From Exiguobacterium aurantiacum (lineage in GTDB: Bacteria; Bacillota; Bacilli; Exiguobacteriales; Exiguobacteriaceae): 64,000 bases of DNA. The stretch's first letter is position 1; each line of letters starts with the position of its first letter. The DNA lies in the NCBI RefSeq assembly GCF_024362205.1, contig NZ_CP101462.1, positions 2,198,501 through 2,262,500 of the forward strand, given 5' to 3'. The notes beneath the pieces were generated by a model that was not told the origin of the DNA, did not search any database, and worked only from the letters and a program-made list of their open reading frames with translations. Shown here piece by piece: positions 34,932-43,526 of the stretch. The translations under genes were made by a program, and so were the position numbers.

Positions 34932-36284
34932 TCAGATCATATCCTCGTCTTTGAAAGATTTTGTCCGACGGAACTGGATGACGGCAAGTGTCATGATGAA
35001 GAATGACAAGATGAGCGTGATCGCAGCCGCAAGTCCGTATTGCGGGTTGGCTCCGAGAGACAATTTGTAAATCCATGAAATCAAGATATCGGTACCGCCG
35101 GCAGTTTGGCCCGGTACCGCCGGTCCACCGCCGTTAAAGAGATAGATGATGTTGAAGTTGTTGAAGTTGAATGTGAACTGCGTGATCAAAATCGGTGCTG
35201 TTGCAAACAAGAGCATCGGCAACGTGATCAAACGGAACTTGTCAAAGATGGTCGCGCCGTCAATCGTCGCCGCTTCATATAAATCACCAGGAATCGATTG
35301 CAAGACCCCAGTCATGAGCGTCATGATGAACGGGAAGCCGAGCCACCATTGAATCAAGATAAGCGCACTTCGTGTCGCCGTCGGATCGGTCATCCAGTTG
35401 ATCGGATCAAGTCCGAACGCCGGAAGGATCGTCGTGTTGAACACACCGAACGATTCGTTGAACATCGAACGGAAGATCAAGATCGTGATGAACGCTGGAA
35501 CGGCCCATGACAAGATCAAGATCGAGCGGAACAAGCGACGGAAACGAAGGCCTTCTTGGTTCAAGAGAACCGCGAGGAAGATCCCGATCGCGATGACACC
35601 GACCGTCGAAGCGACCGTCCAGACGAGTGTCCAGCCGAGAACGCCGACGAACGTGTCGCGCCAGATGTCGATTTCAAAGATACGTGTGAAGTTTTCAAAG
35701 CCGACCCACTCGACGAGTTTCGCCGGTGGCGCATTGTTGTAACGATAGTTTGTGAATGCGATCAAGAATGTGAAGATGAGCGGTAATACGACTGTGAAGA
35801 CGAGCAAGATGAGCGACGGGATTAACATCAAGTATGGGAATCCATGGTCGCGCAAGTTGCGGAGCTGCACTTGGAACGTTGGGACGTTTAGGTGCTGATC
35901 ACGAATGCGACCGACTCGGTAGGCGTCACGAATGTTCCAGATGTAGAACGCGATCCCGAAGAAAAGTAAGATTAATGCGACAATCCCTTCTACCATCAAG
36001 AAGATGGAGTGGTCGTTACGAGGTCCTGCCACTTCGCCAAGCGTGATCAATCCCCAAAGGCCACCACGGTCGCCAGGTCCTGCGCCCGCTCCTTTGAAAA
36101 AGAGATCGTAGTTTACTGCAAAATAAGACATGATAACGATAAAGAAAGCGATCGCTTTCGCTTTTTGATTATTATAGAATTGACCGGCTCCCGGAATGAT
36201 CGAAAGCAATGCGGCGTTCCGAGCGTGATTGGTCGGTTTTTCCGGACGTTGTTCCGGCGTTTTAGGGTTCGCAATTGAAGCCAT
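34932..36284 (-). CDS. malF: maltodextrin ABC permease MalF/MdxF
   Basis: 450 aa from MASIANPKTPEQ, where AAGGAGA lies eight bases upstream; an in-frame TTG six bases earlier is less likely. Eight spans, with an N-terminal extension containing LLSIIPGAGQFYN, and the EAA loop IPGDLYEAATIDGATIF. Works with MalG and the MalE lipoprotein. Confidence 0.9.
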   Translation of the reverse strand: MASIANPKTPEQRPEKPTNHARNAALLSIIPGAGQFYNNQKAKAIAFFIVIMSYFAVNYDLFFKGAGAGPGDRGGLWGLITLGEVAGPRNDHSIFLMVEGIVALILLFFGIAFYIWNIRDAYRVGRIRDQHLNVPTFQVQLRNLRDHGFPYLMLIPSLILLVFTVVLPLIFTFLIAFTNYRYNNAPPAKLVEWVGFENFTRIFEIDIWRDTFVGVLGWTLVWTVASTVGVIAIGIFLAVLLNQEGLRFRRLFRSILILSWAVPAFITILIFRSMFNESFGVFNTTILPAFGLDPINWMTDPTATRSALILIQWWLGFPFIMTLMTGVLQSIPGDLYEAATIDGATIFDKFRLITLPMLLFATAPILITQFTFNFNNFNIIYLFNGGGPAVPGQTAGGTDILISWIYKLSLGANPQYGLAAAITLILSFFIMTLAVIQFRRTKSFKDEDMI

Positions 36285-36319
36285 CCTCAATTTCTCCTTT
36301 CAATTTGAGCAAATCAATC

Positions 36320-36335
36320 GAGCAAGCGTTTGCTC
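36320..36335. promoter_or_regulatory. MalR-like operator between malE and malF
   Basis: GAGCAAGCGTTTGCTC is a perfect 6-4-6 palindrome with the same GCAANCGTTTGC core as the site at the maltose phosphorylase promoter. It lies inside the operon, between the binding-protein and permease genes. Confidence 0.55.
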
Positions 36336-36343
36336 AATTCTAG

Positions 36344-36382
36344 AAAATGAGGGGGAACGCCAGTCGGCGTACCCCATCATTT
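36344..36382 (-). terminator. attenuator-like hairpin after malE
   Basis: Minus-strand ATGATGGGGTACGCC pairs with GGCGTTCCCCCTCAT over a four-base loop (two mismatches), followed by TTTTC. The T tract is short, which suits partial termination giving more MalE than permease. Confidence 0.6.
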
Positions 36383-36389
36383 CATATCC

Positions 36390-37655
36390 TTATTGGTTGT
36401 TCGCTTGGATTTGTTGCTCGATGACTTTAACAGCATCGTCAGCTGATTTTTGTGCATCTTGCTTGCCAGTTGCTACAAGCTGAAGCGCTTGAGCCATTGG
36501 CTCCCAAACTTGTCCCATTTCAGGAATGTTAGGCATTGGGATTGCGTTCGTTGCTTGATCGAATACCGCTTTCGCAACTTCGTTCGACGTGATTGTCTCG
36601 TTCGACTCGAGAGCTGCTACTGGTGGGATCTCGTTGTAAGCTTCAAACATCTTCAATGCGTTCTCTTCGTTTGTGAGTTCTGCGAGGAACATTTCAGCCC
36701 ACTCTTGGTTCTCCGTGTAAGCAGAGAGTGCATATGTCTTCACGCCCATGAACGTCTTGATTGGCTCACCGTTTGGAAGTGTCGGCATTGCAGACGCTCC
36801 AAGGTTGATGCCCGCATCTGTGTAACCAGCTACGGCCCATGGTCCGTTCATGACTGTGTGTGCTTTCTTCTCAGTGAAGAGTTGGTCCATCGCTTGGCCG
36901 CCAGACTCGCCGATCAATCCTTTAGGGAAGAGGCCTTCTTCGTACCATTTACCGATGTACTCGAAGCCTTCGACTGCGCCTTCGTTGTTCAAACCGATGT
37001 CAGTTGGGTCGAGCGCGCCACCGTCTTCTTTGAAGACGTAACCGCCGAAGCCAGCCACGACACCGTGAGCGAAGTAGAAGTTATCCCAAAGACCGAGGAA
37101 TCCGTACTCGCCTTTGTCTTTAAGATCTGTAGACAACTTGTACAAGTCGTCCATTGAAGCAGGAGCTTCTGATACCAAATCCTTGTTGTACATGAGGACT
37201 GGTGTTTCAACTGATTTCGGGTAGCCGTAAGCTTGTCCGTCGAACATGACAGCCGATTTCGAAGCGTCAGTGAACGCATCGAGCGCACCTTCGTCAGTGA
37301 GCGGGTTCAAGTGACCTTGGTCAGCGATTGTTCCGATTTGGTCATGTGGTACGAGAACGATATCAGGACCTTTTCCAGCTGGGCCGTCAAGCGCCAACTT
37401 GTCCTTTTGATCCGTCATTTGGACTTCAACGACTTCAACTGCGACGCCGTGTTCTTCTTCAAACGCCTTCGCAACTTCTTTCGTCGTTTCCGACTTTTCA
37501 ATATCTTCCCAAATTACGATTTTTTCTGGCTTGTTCTCGCTAGTAGAACCGCCTTCGTTAGTAGAACCGTTGTCCGTACCGCCACCACATGCAGCCAGTG
37601 CACCGAAAGCGAATACTGCCGTTGAAAGTCCTGCTACCATTTTTTTCATCTTCAT
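36390..37655 (-). CDS. malE: maltose/maltodextrin-binding lipoprotein
   Basis: 421 aa from MKMKKMVAGLSTAVFAFG; GGGGAGG lies nine bases upstream. Lipobox LAAC followed by GGGTDNGSTNEGG, a flexible linker. Mature domain with IVIWEDIEKSE, GKGPDIVLVPHDQIG, FTEKKAHTVMNGPWAV and the C-terminal EPMAQALQLVATG typical of group 1 solute-binding proteins such as MdxE. Anchored outside and feeds MalFG. Confidence 0.9.
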   Translation of the reverse strand: MKMKKMVAGLSTAVFAFGALAACGGGTDNGSTNEGGSTSENKPEKIVIWEDIEKSETTKEVAKAFEEEHGVAVEVVEVQMTDQKDKLALDGPAGKGPDIVLVPHDQIGTIADQGHLNPLTDEGALDAFTDASKSAVMFDGQAYGYPKSVETPVLMYNKDLVSEAPASMDDLYKLSTDLKDKGEYGFLGLWDNFYFAHGVVAGFGGYVFKEDGGALDPTDIGLNNEGAVEGFEYIGKWYEEGLFPKGLIGESGGQAMDQLFTEKKAHTVMNGPWAVAGYTDAGINLGASAMPTLPNGEPIKTFMGVKTYALSAYTENQEWAEMFLAELTNEENALKMFEAYNEIPPVAALESNETITSNEVAKAVFDQATNAIPMPNIPEMGQVWEPMAQALQLVATGKQDAQKSADDAVKVIEQQIQANNQ

Positions 37656-38027
37656 GATGAAAAACCTCCCCAAGGAAATAGTATGGTCAGATTTGCGCAA
37701 TCGCACCGACCTACTGATTTAATCAACTCCGCTACAGAATCAGTAGGTTAGTGAAAACGTTTGCATCCTCACCTCAATTTTTATTATACAGTTGTGTAAG
37801 CGTTTTACAAGTCTTTTTTTTTCGCTTTTTTATTGTGGTTGTCCCATTTATCTCTTTTTGAATTTTTTATGGCCCTATTTCGTAAAAAATGGCGAATCGA
37901 ACGATTGACAAAATGTAAACGCTTTATTAACCTGTGCTTGAGCAAACGTTTTCACAACTGTTGTTTCTTTTCTGAATAGACAGTGTAAAATGGTTATAAC
38001 CCTTAATAGAGAAAGGAATTCAAACCC
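37656..38027. promoter_or_regulatory. divergent maltose regulon control region
   Basis: 372 bp without a gene. Leftward (malE) promoter: -10 TATAAT (complement of 37783-37788) with TTGTAA 16 bp upstream. Rightward region: TTGACA at 37905-37910 followed by a weak -10. LacI/CcpA-type sites: TGAAAACGTTTGCA (37752-37765), TGTAAGCGTTTTACA (37796-37810), TGTAAACGCTTTAT (37914-37927) and GAGCAAACGTTTTCAC (37940-37955). Operators therefore flank both promoters. Confidence 0.6.
37752..37765. promoter_or_regulatory. cre/MalR-type site downstream of the malE promoter
   Basis: TGAAAACGTTTGCA fits the cre consensus at every specified position and also carries half of the MalR-type core. It lies about 20 bp inside the malE transcript, suited to roadblock repression. 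Confidence 0.6.
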
Positions 38028-39812
38028 ATGATCAAAGAAGCTATTTATCATCGCGCCATGTCCCCTTTCGTGTACAAGTACGACCGAGAAACGATACATA
38101 TTCGATTCCATACGAAAAGAAATGATATCCAATCTGTTGACTTAATTTGGAATGATCCGTATGACTGGCATTCGGAAGATCCGGCCATGTGGAACTTCGA
38201 CCCGGACAAGCCAAGTTTCTGGCGTACGTTCGAGACACCGATGGACAGGATCGGTCACGACGAGCAGTACGACTACTGGTTCATCGCCATCAAACCTCCG
38301 TTCCGCCGGCTTCGCTACGGCTTCCGTCTACATGACGGGAACGAAACGGCCGTCTATACGGAAAAAGGCTGGTTCGAAGACAAGCCGCTCGACGATACGG
38401 GTTATTACTTCTGCATCCCGTTCATCAACCCAGTCGACATCTTCCACGCCCCGTCGTGGGTGAAGGATACGGTCTGGTATCAAATCTTCCCGGACCGGTT
38501 CGCAAACGGCGACACTTCTAACGACCCGGAAGGCACGCTCCCATGGAATAGTACCGAACCGACGATCACGAACTTCTTCGGCGGCGATTTCCAAGGCATC
38601 ATCGACCATATCGACCACATCGTCGACCTCGGGATTACCGGGATTTACTTCTGCCCAATCTTTAAAGCGACGACGAACCATAAATACGACACGCTCGATT
38701 ATATGGAAATCGATCCACAATTCGGCACAAAAGAGCAGTTCAAGCAACTCGTCGACTTGCTTCATGAGAACGGCATCAAAGTCATGCTCGATGCCGTGTT
38801 CAACCATGTCGGTTACAACCACCCATGGTTCTTGGACGTCGTCGAGAACGGACCACAGTCGGAATATCGTGACTGGTTCTATCTTCGCGACTTCCCGATC
38901 GAGACGACGCCGAAGCCGAACTACGACACGTTCGCTTTCGAGAAGAACATGCCGAAAATCAATACGGAGCACCCGGCGTTAAAAGCTTATCTATTAGAAG
39001 TGGCCCGCTATTGGGTCGAAGAATTCGGCATCGACGGCTGGCGGTTAGATGTGGCGAACGAAGTCGATCACGCTTTCTGGCGCGACTTCCGTAAAGCCGT
39101 GAAGCAAGCGAACCCGGATGCGTACATCCTCGGTGAGATTTGGCATGACGCCCAGCCGTGGCTCAAAGGCGATCAGTTCGATGCGGTCATGAACTATCCA
39201 TTCACGAACGCAAGCCTCAACTATTTCGCGCTCGACCGGACGTCCGCTTCCGAGTTCCGCAATGAATTGACACGCGTCGAGATGATGAACACGACGAACG
39301 TGAACGAAGTGACGTTCAACCTGATTGACTCACACGACACACCGCGTGCCCTTACCCGGACAAAAGGACATAAAGGGAAGTTCAAACTGCTCATGATGTC
39401 GATGCTTACGTATACAGGCAGCCCATGTATCTATTACGGGGATGAAATCGGTCTTGAAGGTGAACAAGACCCGGGTTGCCGTCGCTGTATGCCGTGGGAC
39501 GAAGCTGAAGAAGACCGCGAGTTGTTCCGTTACGTGCAGAAGTTGATTCGACTCCGCAAAGAGCACCCGGTGCTCGCGAACGGCGGATCGTATCGCTTCA
39601 ATCTCGTAGATGACGGGGACAATGCCCTCATCATCGAGCGTTGCACGAAAGATGAGACGTATTTGATATACTTCAATAACTCGGATTCTGTATCGAAGCT
39701 CAACCCGCTCGGCCATACCGGAAGCGCTTACGACTTGCTACACGACCGTGATGTAGACTCACTCGAAGTCGAACTCGCACCGTACAGTGCCACGATTTTA
39801 AAAATGAAATAA
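38028..39812 (+). CDS. cytosolic cyclomaltodextrinase/neopullulanase (GH13_20)
   Basis: 594 aa without signal peptide: CBM34-like N-terminal domain (1 to about 125), then a GH13 barrel with VWYQIFPDRF, MLDAVFNHVG, nucleophile in GWRLDVANEV, acid/base in ILGEIWHDA, and LIDSHDTPRAL. This domain set is that of maltogenic amylase/neopullulanase/cyclomaltodextrinase, which cuts imported maltodextrins to maltose and glucose. It is transcribed away from malE across a shared control region and delivers maltose to the phosphorylase. Confidence 0.9.
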   Translation: MIKEAIYHRAMSPFVYKYDRETIHIRFHTKRNDIQSVDLIWNDPYDWHSEDPAMWNFDPDKPSFWRTFETPMDRIGHDEQYDYWFIAIKPPFRRLRYGFRLHDGNETAVYTEKGWFEDKPLDDTGYYFCIPFINPVDIFHAPSWVKDTVWYQIFPDRFANGDTSNDPEGTLPWNSTEPTITNFFGGDFQGIIDHIDHIVDLGITGIYFCPIFKATTNHKYDTLDYMEIDPQFGTKEQFKQLVDLLHENGIKVMLDAVFNHVGYNHPWFLDVVENGPQSEYRDWFYLRDFPIETTPKPNYDTFAFEKNMPKINTEHPALKAYLLEVARYWVEEFGIDGWRLDVANEVDHAFWRDFRKAVKQANPDAYILGEIWHDAQPWLKGDQFDAVMNYPFTNASLNYFALDRTSASEFRNELTRVEMMNTTNVNEVTFNLIDSHDTPRALTRTKGHKGKFKLLMMSMLTYTGSPCIYYGDEIGLEGEQDPGCRRCMPWDEAEEDRELFRYVQKLIRLRKEHPVLANGGSYRFNLVDDGDNALIIERCTKDETYLIYFNNSDSVSKLNPLGHTGSAYDLLHDRDVDSLEVELAPYSATILKMK

Positions 39813-39822
39813 ATTCCGTTTT

Positions 39823-39849
39823 GCACCCGTTTCGACGGGTGTTTTTTTT
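39823..39849 (+). terminator. rho-independent terminator
   Basis: CACCCGT, TTCG tetraloop, ACGGGTG, eight T. Confidence 0.9.
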
Positions 39850-39900
39850 GTTGAAAATAATTTGCCAAATCCCTTTCTTTTTCATTTCAAAAGGAGTAAC

Positions 39901-39927
39901 ATGACCCTTGTGATTTTGACAACGTAA
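39901..39927 (+). other. eight-codon leader ORF before the MATE gene
   Basis: AAGGAG (39891-39896) precedes an ATG followed by seven codons (reading MTLVILTT) and TAA, 43 nt before the MATE start. A leader peptide is possible, but no anti-terminator structure is obvious, and the TTGACA inside it could instead be a -35 element. Confidence 0.3.
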
Positions 39928-39969
39928 ATATTTCATATAGAGAATTGTAGAAACAAGGGAGAATACACA

Positions 39970-41328
39970 ATGCCGACAAAAGACACCGAACAGCTTAGTT
40001 TATTTAAAATTTCGTGGCCGATCTTCATCGAACTCGCACTCCACATGGGGACCGGGATTATCGCCACACTCATGCTCGCCCATTACTCCGATGCCGCCGC
40101 TTCCGCGGTCGGCGTCGCCAACCAAATTTTGAACGTCTTCTTAATCGTCTTCAGCGTCACCTCGGTCGGTGCGACCATTTTGATCGGTCAAGCGATCGGC
40201 GCCAATCGGATGAAGAAGAGTCGCGACTTCGCCCGTTCTGCCGTCAGCCTGAACATGTGGCTCGGTGTGCTCATGGTCGCCGTTGTGTTCTTATTCGGTG
40301 AGACGTTCCTTCGTCTGTTCGGTCTATCGGAGGAGCTGTTCGCCCACGGTCTGTTGTTCTTGCAAATCGTCGGGTTGTCGCTATTCACAGAAGCGCTCAT
40401 CATGGCGCTCAGTTCCGTCCTTCGGAGCCACGGGATGACGAAGCACGCGATGCTCGCGACACTTCTCATCGATATCATCACGGCCATCGGGGCCATGATT
40501 GCCGTCATGGGCTGGTTCGGTCTCCCGGTAACGGGAGTCGCCGGTGTCGCATGGGCCATCGTCATCGCCCGCTTCTCGGCCATGATTTTGTTGTTCTGGA
40601 TCGTCAAGAAGCGGCTCATGCTCCGTTTCCCGCTCAAAGAATTGATTAAGCCGCAACGCGACGACATTCGCGCTTTGCTTCAAATCGGGGTGCCGTCGGC
40701 TGGAGAGAACTTGTCGTACCAGTTCTCACAAATCATCATCACCGGTTTCATCGCCACGATGGGAGAGGCTTCTCTCGCCGCCCGAGTCTACGTCATGAAC
40801 TTGTCAATGCTCGCCTTCTTGTTCACGGTCGCCGTCGCGCAAGGGACGCAGCTATTGATCGCCCGTGACATCGGCGGGAAACGGTTCAAAGAAGCGTATA
40901 CCCGCGCCGTCAAGACGCTGAAAATCGCTATGTTCGCCTCACTCGTGGCGTCGCTCGGACTCGCCGTCTTCGGCAAGTCGCTGCTCGGTCTGTTCACATC
41001 GAACCCGGACATCATCGCCGTCGGGGTACCGATTTTATGGGCCACGCTCATCCTTGAGCCAGGTCGCGCCATGAACATCGTCTTGATGGGCTCGCTCAAG
41101 TCGGTCGGCGACGTTCGCTTCCCGGTCATGATCGGGATCGCCTCGATGTGGGGCGTCGCCGTCGTCTTCAGTTATTTGTTCGGGCTCCAGATGGGACTTG
41201 GTGTCCTCGGCATTTGGCTCGCCTTCTCACTCGACGAGTGGTTCCGCGGTTTCTTCGCTTTCCGTCGTTGGAAGTACGGGACGTGGCAACAAAAAGGCTT
41301 CCAATTCGAAGCAAAACCAACTTCATAA
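39970..41328 (+). CDS. MATE-family multidrug/cation efflux pump
   Basis: 452 aa in two six-span halves. Seen: FKISWPIFIELALHMGTGII at the start of the first bundle, SVTSVGATILIGQAIGA, IGVPSAGENLSYQFSQ opening the second, and VAVAQGTQLLIARDIGG. These are NorM-type signatures. Exports drugs or metabolites by H+ or Na+ antiport; substrate unknown. AAGGGAG precedes the start, with a short leader ORF upstream. Confidence 0.88.
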   Translation: MPTKDTEQLSLFKISWPIFIELALHMGTGIIATLMLAHYSDAAASAVGVANQILNVFLIVFSVTSVGATILIGQAIGANRMKKSRDFARSAVSLNMWLGVLMVAVVFLFGETFLRLFGLSEELFAHGLLFLQIVGLSLFTEALIMALSSVLRSHGMTKHAMLATLLIDIITAIGAMIAVMGWFGLPVTGVAGVAWAIVIARFSAMILLFWIVKKRLMLRFPLKELIKPQRDDIRALLQIGVPSAGENLSYQFSQIIITGFIATMGEASLAARVYVMNLSMLAFLFTVAVAQGTQLLIARDIGGKRFKEAYTRAVKTLKIAMFASLVASLGLAVFGKSLLGLFTSNPDIIAVGVPILWATLILEPGRAMNIVLMGSLKSVGDVRFPVMIGIASMWGVAVVFSYLFGLQMGLGVLGIWLAFSLDEWFRGFFAFRRWKYGTWQQKGFQFEAKPTS

Positions 41329-41334
41329 CCAATC

Positions 41335-41366
41335 AAAAAGAAGCGGTCGCCATGACCGCTTCTTTT
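41335..41366. terminator. bidirectional terminator
   Basis: AAAAAGAAGCGGTC (41335-41348) pairs with GACCGCTTCTTTT (41354-41366). Serves both the MATE gene and the enoyl-CoA hydratase gene. Confidence 0.85.
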
Positions 41367-41367
41367 C

Positions 41368-42102
41368 TTATCGATTTAGAAACGCCTGCATCGCCTGGCG
41401 ATGAACGTCCGTCTGACCACATTTTCGTTGCCAGATGATCTCTTGCTCGAGACCGTTCTCGAACGAGTCGGCTCGGAATAACGCCTTCATGCCTTGCACC
41501 GCCGTCGGTGACTGGGCGGCGAGCGTCTCGGCATAGGTCGTCAACCGCTCCAAGTACGCCTCATCCTCGATGAGCTCGGTGACGAGACCGAACGACTCGG
41601 CTTGTTCGGCGCCGATTGTGCTCCCGCTCCACATCCAAGCGAGCGCGAGGTCTGGGCGCATCAGACGTCGTAAATGATACGGTCCCCCGGCATCGGCGAC
41701 GAGACCGATCTTGATAAAGGCAGAACTAAACTTTGTCGACCTGGCGACAAGGCGCACGTCTGCCGCAAGCGCCAGACTTAGTCCCGCCCCTGCGACGACC
41801 CCGTGAATTCCGGCGATGACCGGTTTCGGACAAGCTTCGAGCGCCCGGACGAGCGGATGGTAGACCTCTTCTAGATAGAGGCCATAGTCGGCATCCCCCT
41901 CGATCGTCAAATCCTGTCCCGATGAGAAGGCACGTCCTTGCCCGACAAGGACGATGACTTGGACGGTCTCGTCTGCCACGAGCTCCTCGATTGCCCCCCT
42001 CGCCTCGCGAAGCAGCGTCTCATTCAGCGCGTTCAATTTCTCTGGCCGATTCCATTTGAGCCAGCCGACCCCGTTATGTCGTTCTAGTTGAATCGTTTCC
42101 AT
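41368..42102 (-). CDS. enoyl-CoA hydratase/isomerase family protein
   Basis: 244 aa from METIQLERHNGVGWLKWNRP; GGGGGAAA lies upstream of this ATG. Crotonase features: LNALNETLL, oxyanion loop GRAFSSGQDLT, and second loop AGIHGVVAGAGLSLALAADV. One catalytic Glu of true hydratases is not evident where expected, so an isomerase or PaaG-like function is possible. No other fatty-acid genes are adjacent. Confidence 0.82.
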   Translation of the reverse strand: METIQLERHNGVGWLKWNRPEKLNALNETLLREARGAIEELVADETVQVIVLVGQGRAFSSGQDLTIEGDADYGLYLEEVYHPLVRALEACPKPVIAGIHGVVAGAGLSLALAADVRLVARSTKFSSAFIKIGLVADAGGPYHLRRLMRPDLALAWMWSGSTIGAEQAESFGLVTELIEDEAYLERLTTYAETLAAQSPTAVQGMKALFRADSFENGLEQEIIWQRKCGQTDVHRQAMQAFLNR

Positions 42103-42254
42103 TCCATTTCCCCCTTCACTAAAATGAATCACTATTCATTTCTCTATCATCCATTCTGTTTCCTTCCTGTCATGAAAACTTTCTGAGTTCGATTGCCCGA
42201 CGCTACCACTATTTGCTATTCTTAAAAGAGTCGTTCAACGAAAGGGTGGGGCTG

Positions 42255-42719
42255 ATGCAACTGACGAATGCCGCAAGACAATTGAAACAACGGAACATCC
42301 CGTTCACGTATCACTCCTATGAAGTGGACGCGTCCGACGTCTCCGCCAAACATGTCGCCGTGTCACTCGGTAAACCGCTCGATCAGCTCTATAAAACGAT
42401 TTGTCTCGAGAATGAGCAGCGGCGCTACGCCTTTTTCCTCATCTCAGGAGAGTTAGATATCGATTTAAAGGCGGCCGCGAAGGCCTGGGGAGCCAAAAAA
42501 GCCTCTCCCGTCCCAATGAAAGAGCTCGAGGCGCTGACTGGCTATATCCGCGGTGGGGTCTCACCGATTGGAGCAAAAAAACGGTTTCCTGTCTACTTGC
42601 ATGACAGCGCCAAACAGAAAGACACGATCATCATCTCGGCCGGCAAGCGCGGCTATCAACTCGAACTCACACCGGCCGATTTGCTTCGGTTCACGGACGG
42701 TCACTGGTTCACTCAATAA
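42255..42719 (+). CDS. ybaK: Cys-tRNA(Pro)/Cys-tRNA(Cys) deacylase YbaK/EbsC
   Basis: 154 aa from MQLTNAARQLKQRNIPF, with GGGTGGGG as site; an in-frame longer start is unsupported. Family features: FTYHSYE, KTICLEN, Lys in DIDLKAAAKAWGAKKASP and GYIRGGVSPIGAKKRFPVYL. Acts in trans to remove cysteine from mischarged tRNA(Pro). Followed 20 nt later by pssA in the same direction. Confidence 0.9.
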   Translation: MQLTNAARQLKQRNIPFTYHSYEVDASDVSAKHVAVSLGKPLDQLYKTICLENEQRRYAFFLISGELDIDLKAAAKAWGAKKASPVPMKELEALTGYIRGGVSPIGAKKRFPVYLHDSAKQKDTIIISAGKRGYQLELTPADLLRFTDGHWFTQ

Positions 42720-42739
42720 CAAAGATGGAGGCAATATCT

Positions 42740-43438
42740 ATGTGGAAAGAACGAATCCGCTCATGGATTCCTAACTCGTTTACGTTCGGCAACTTGTTTT
42801 GCGGCGTCTTGGCGATCGTTTATGCGGCGCGCGGCGACTTCTCGAACGCGACACTGCTCATCATTATCGCCATGATGCTCGACAGTTTGGACGGACGGCT
42901 GGCCCGTATGCTCGGAGTAGCCGGTGACTTTGGAAAAGAACTCGACTCGCTCGCCGATGTCGTCACGTTCGGCGTCGCCCCCGCGCTTCTCGCCTATTAC
43001 ACGTTTTTCATCGATTACGGCAACTACGGTCTTTTCTTCGCCGCTTTGTTCCCGTTGTTCGGTGCTTATCGTCTAGCTCGCTTCAACTTGTCGGCGACGA
43101 ACGTCACGGCCAGTTATTTCTCGGGTGTCCCGATCACAGCGGCCGGTGGGCTGCTCGCCGTCGTGACAACGTTCGGGGACCAGATCAACGAACTGCTCAC
43201 CCCAATCTTCTTCACGGGTCTCGCGCTGCTCATGGTCAGCCGCGTCCGCATCCCGAGTTTTAAAGACGTGCCGCTCCCGCGCCACTCGTTCATCATCACG
43301 GTCAGTCTCATTTATTTGACGTACATGATTTTCGCGCGCTGGAAAGAATGGCCATCGTTTTGGTTCATCGCCGTCACGTTCTACGTCTTATTCATCGCTT
43401 TCTCGTTCGTCAAAAAACGAAAACGGATGGCGAATTGA
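42740..43438 (+). CDS. pssA: CDP-diacylglycerol-serine O-phosphatidyltransferase
   Basis: 232 aa from MWKERIRSWIPNSFTFGN; GGAGG is eight bases upstream (an earlier ATG lies within that site). The CDP-alcohol phosphotransferase signature is complete: DSLDGRLAR, then G, and KELDSLADVV. Seven or eight spans. Makes phosphatidylserine, which Psd (22.2 kb, a separate unit) turns into phosphatidylethanolamine. Confidence 0.92.
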   Translation: MWKERIRSWIPNSFTFGNLFCGVLAIVYAARGDFSNATLLIIIAMMLDSLDGRLARMLGVAGDFGKELDSLADVVTFGVAPALLAYYTFFIDYGNYGLFFAALFPLFGAYRLARFNLSATNVTASYFSGVPITAAGGLLAVVTTFGDQINELLTPIFFTGLALLMVSRVRIPSFKDVPLPRHSFIITVSLIYLTYMIFARWKEWPSFWFIAVTFYVLFIAFSFVKKRKRMAN

Positions 43439-43439
43439 T

Positions 43440-43467
43440 GGGTCCCTCTCAAGGGACTCTTTTTTTT
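43440..43467 (+). terminator. rho-independent terminator of pssA
   Basis: GTCCCT, CTCA, AGGGAC and a T8 tract. Confidence 0.85.
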
Positions 43468-43478
43468 GCATGCATTTA

Positions 43479-43508
43479 TTAGACGCAAGCCGCAAACCTC
43501 TCTAGAAT
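43479..43508 (+). promoter_or_regulatory. possible promoter of the rightward carotenoid genes
   Basis: TTAGAC (43479-43484), 18 bp, TAGAAT (43503-43508), about 18 bp before the DUF422 gene start. Both hexamers are imperfect. Confidence 0.35.
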
Positions 43509-43526
43509 GAGAATAGAGGTGATGAA

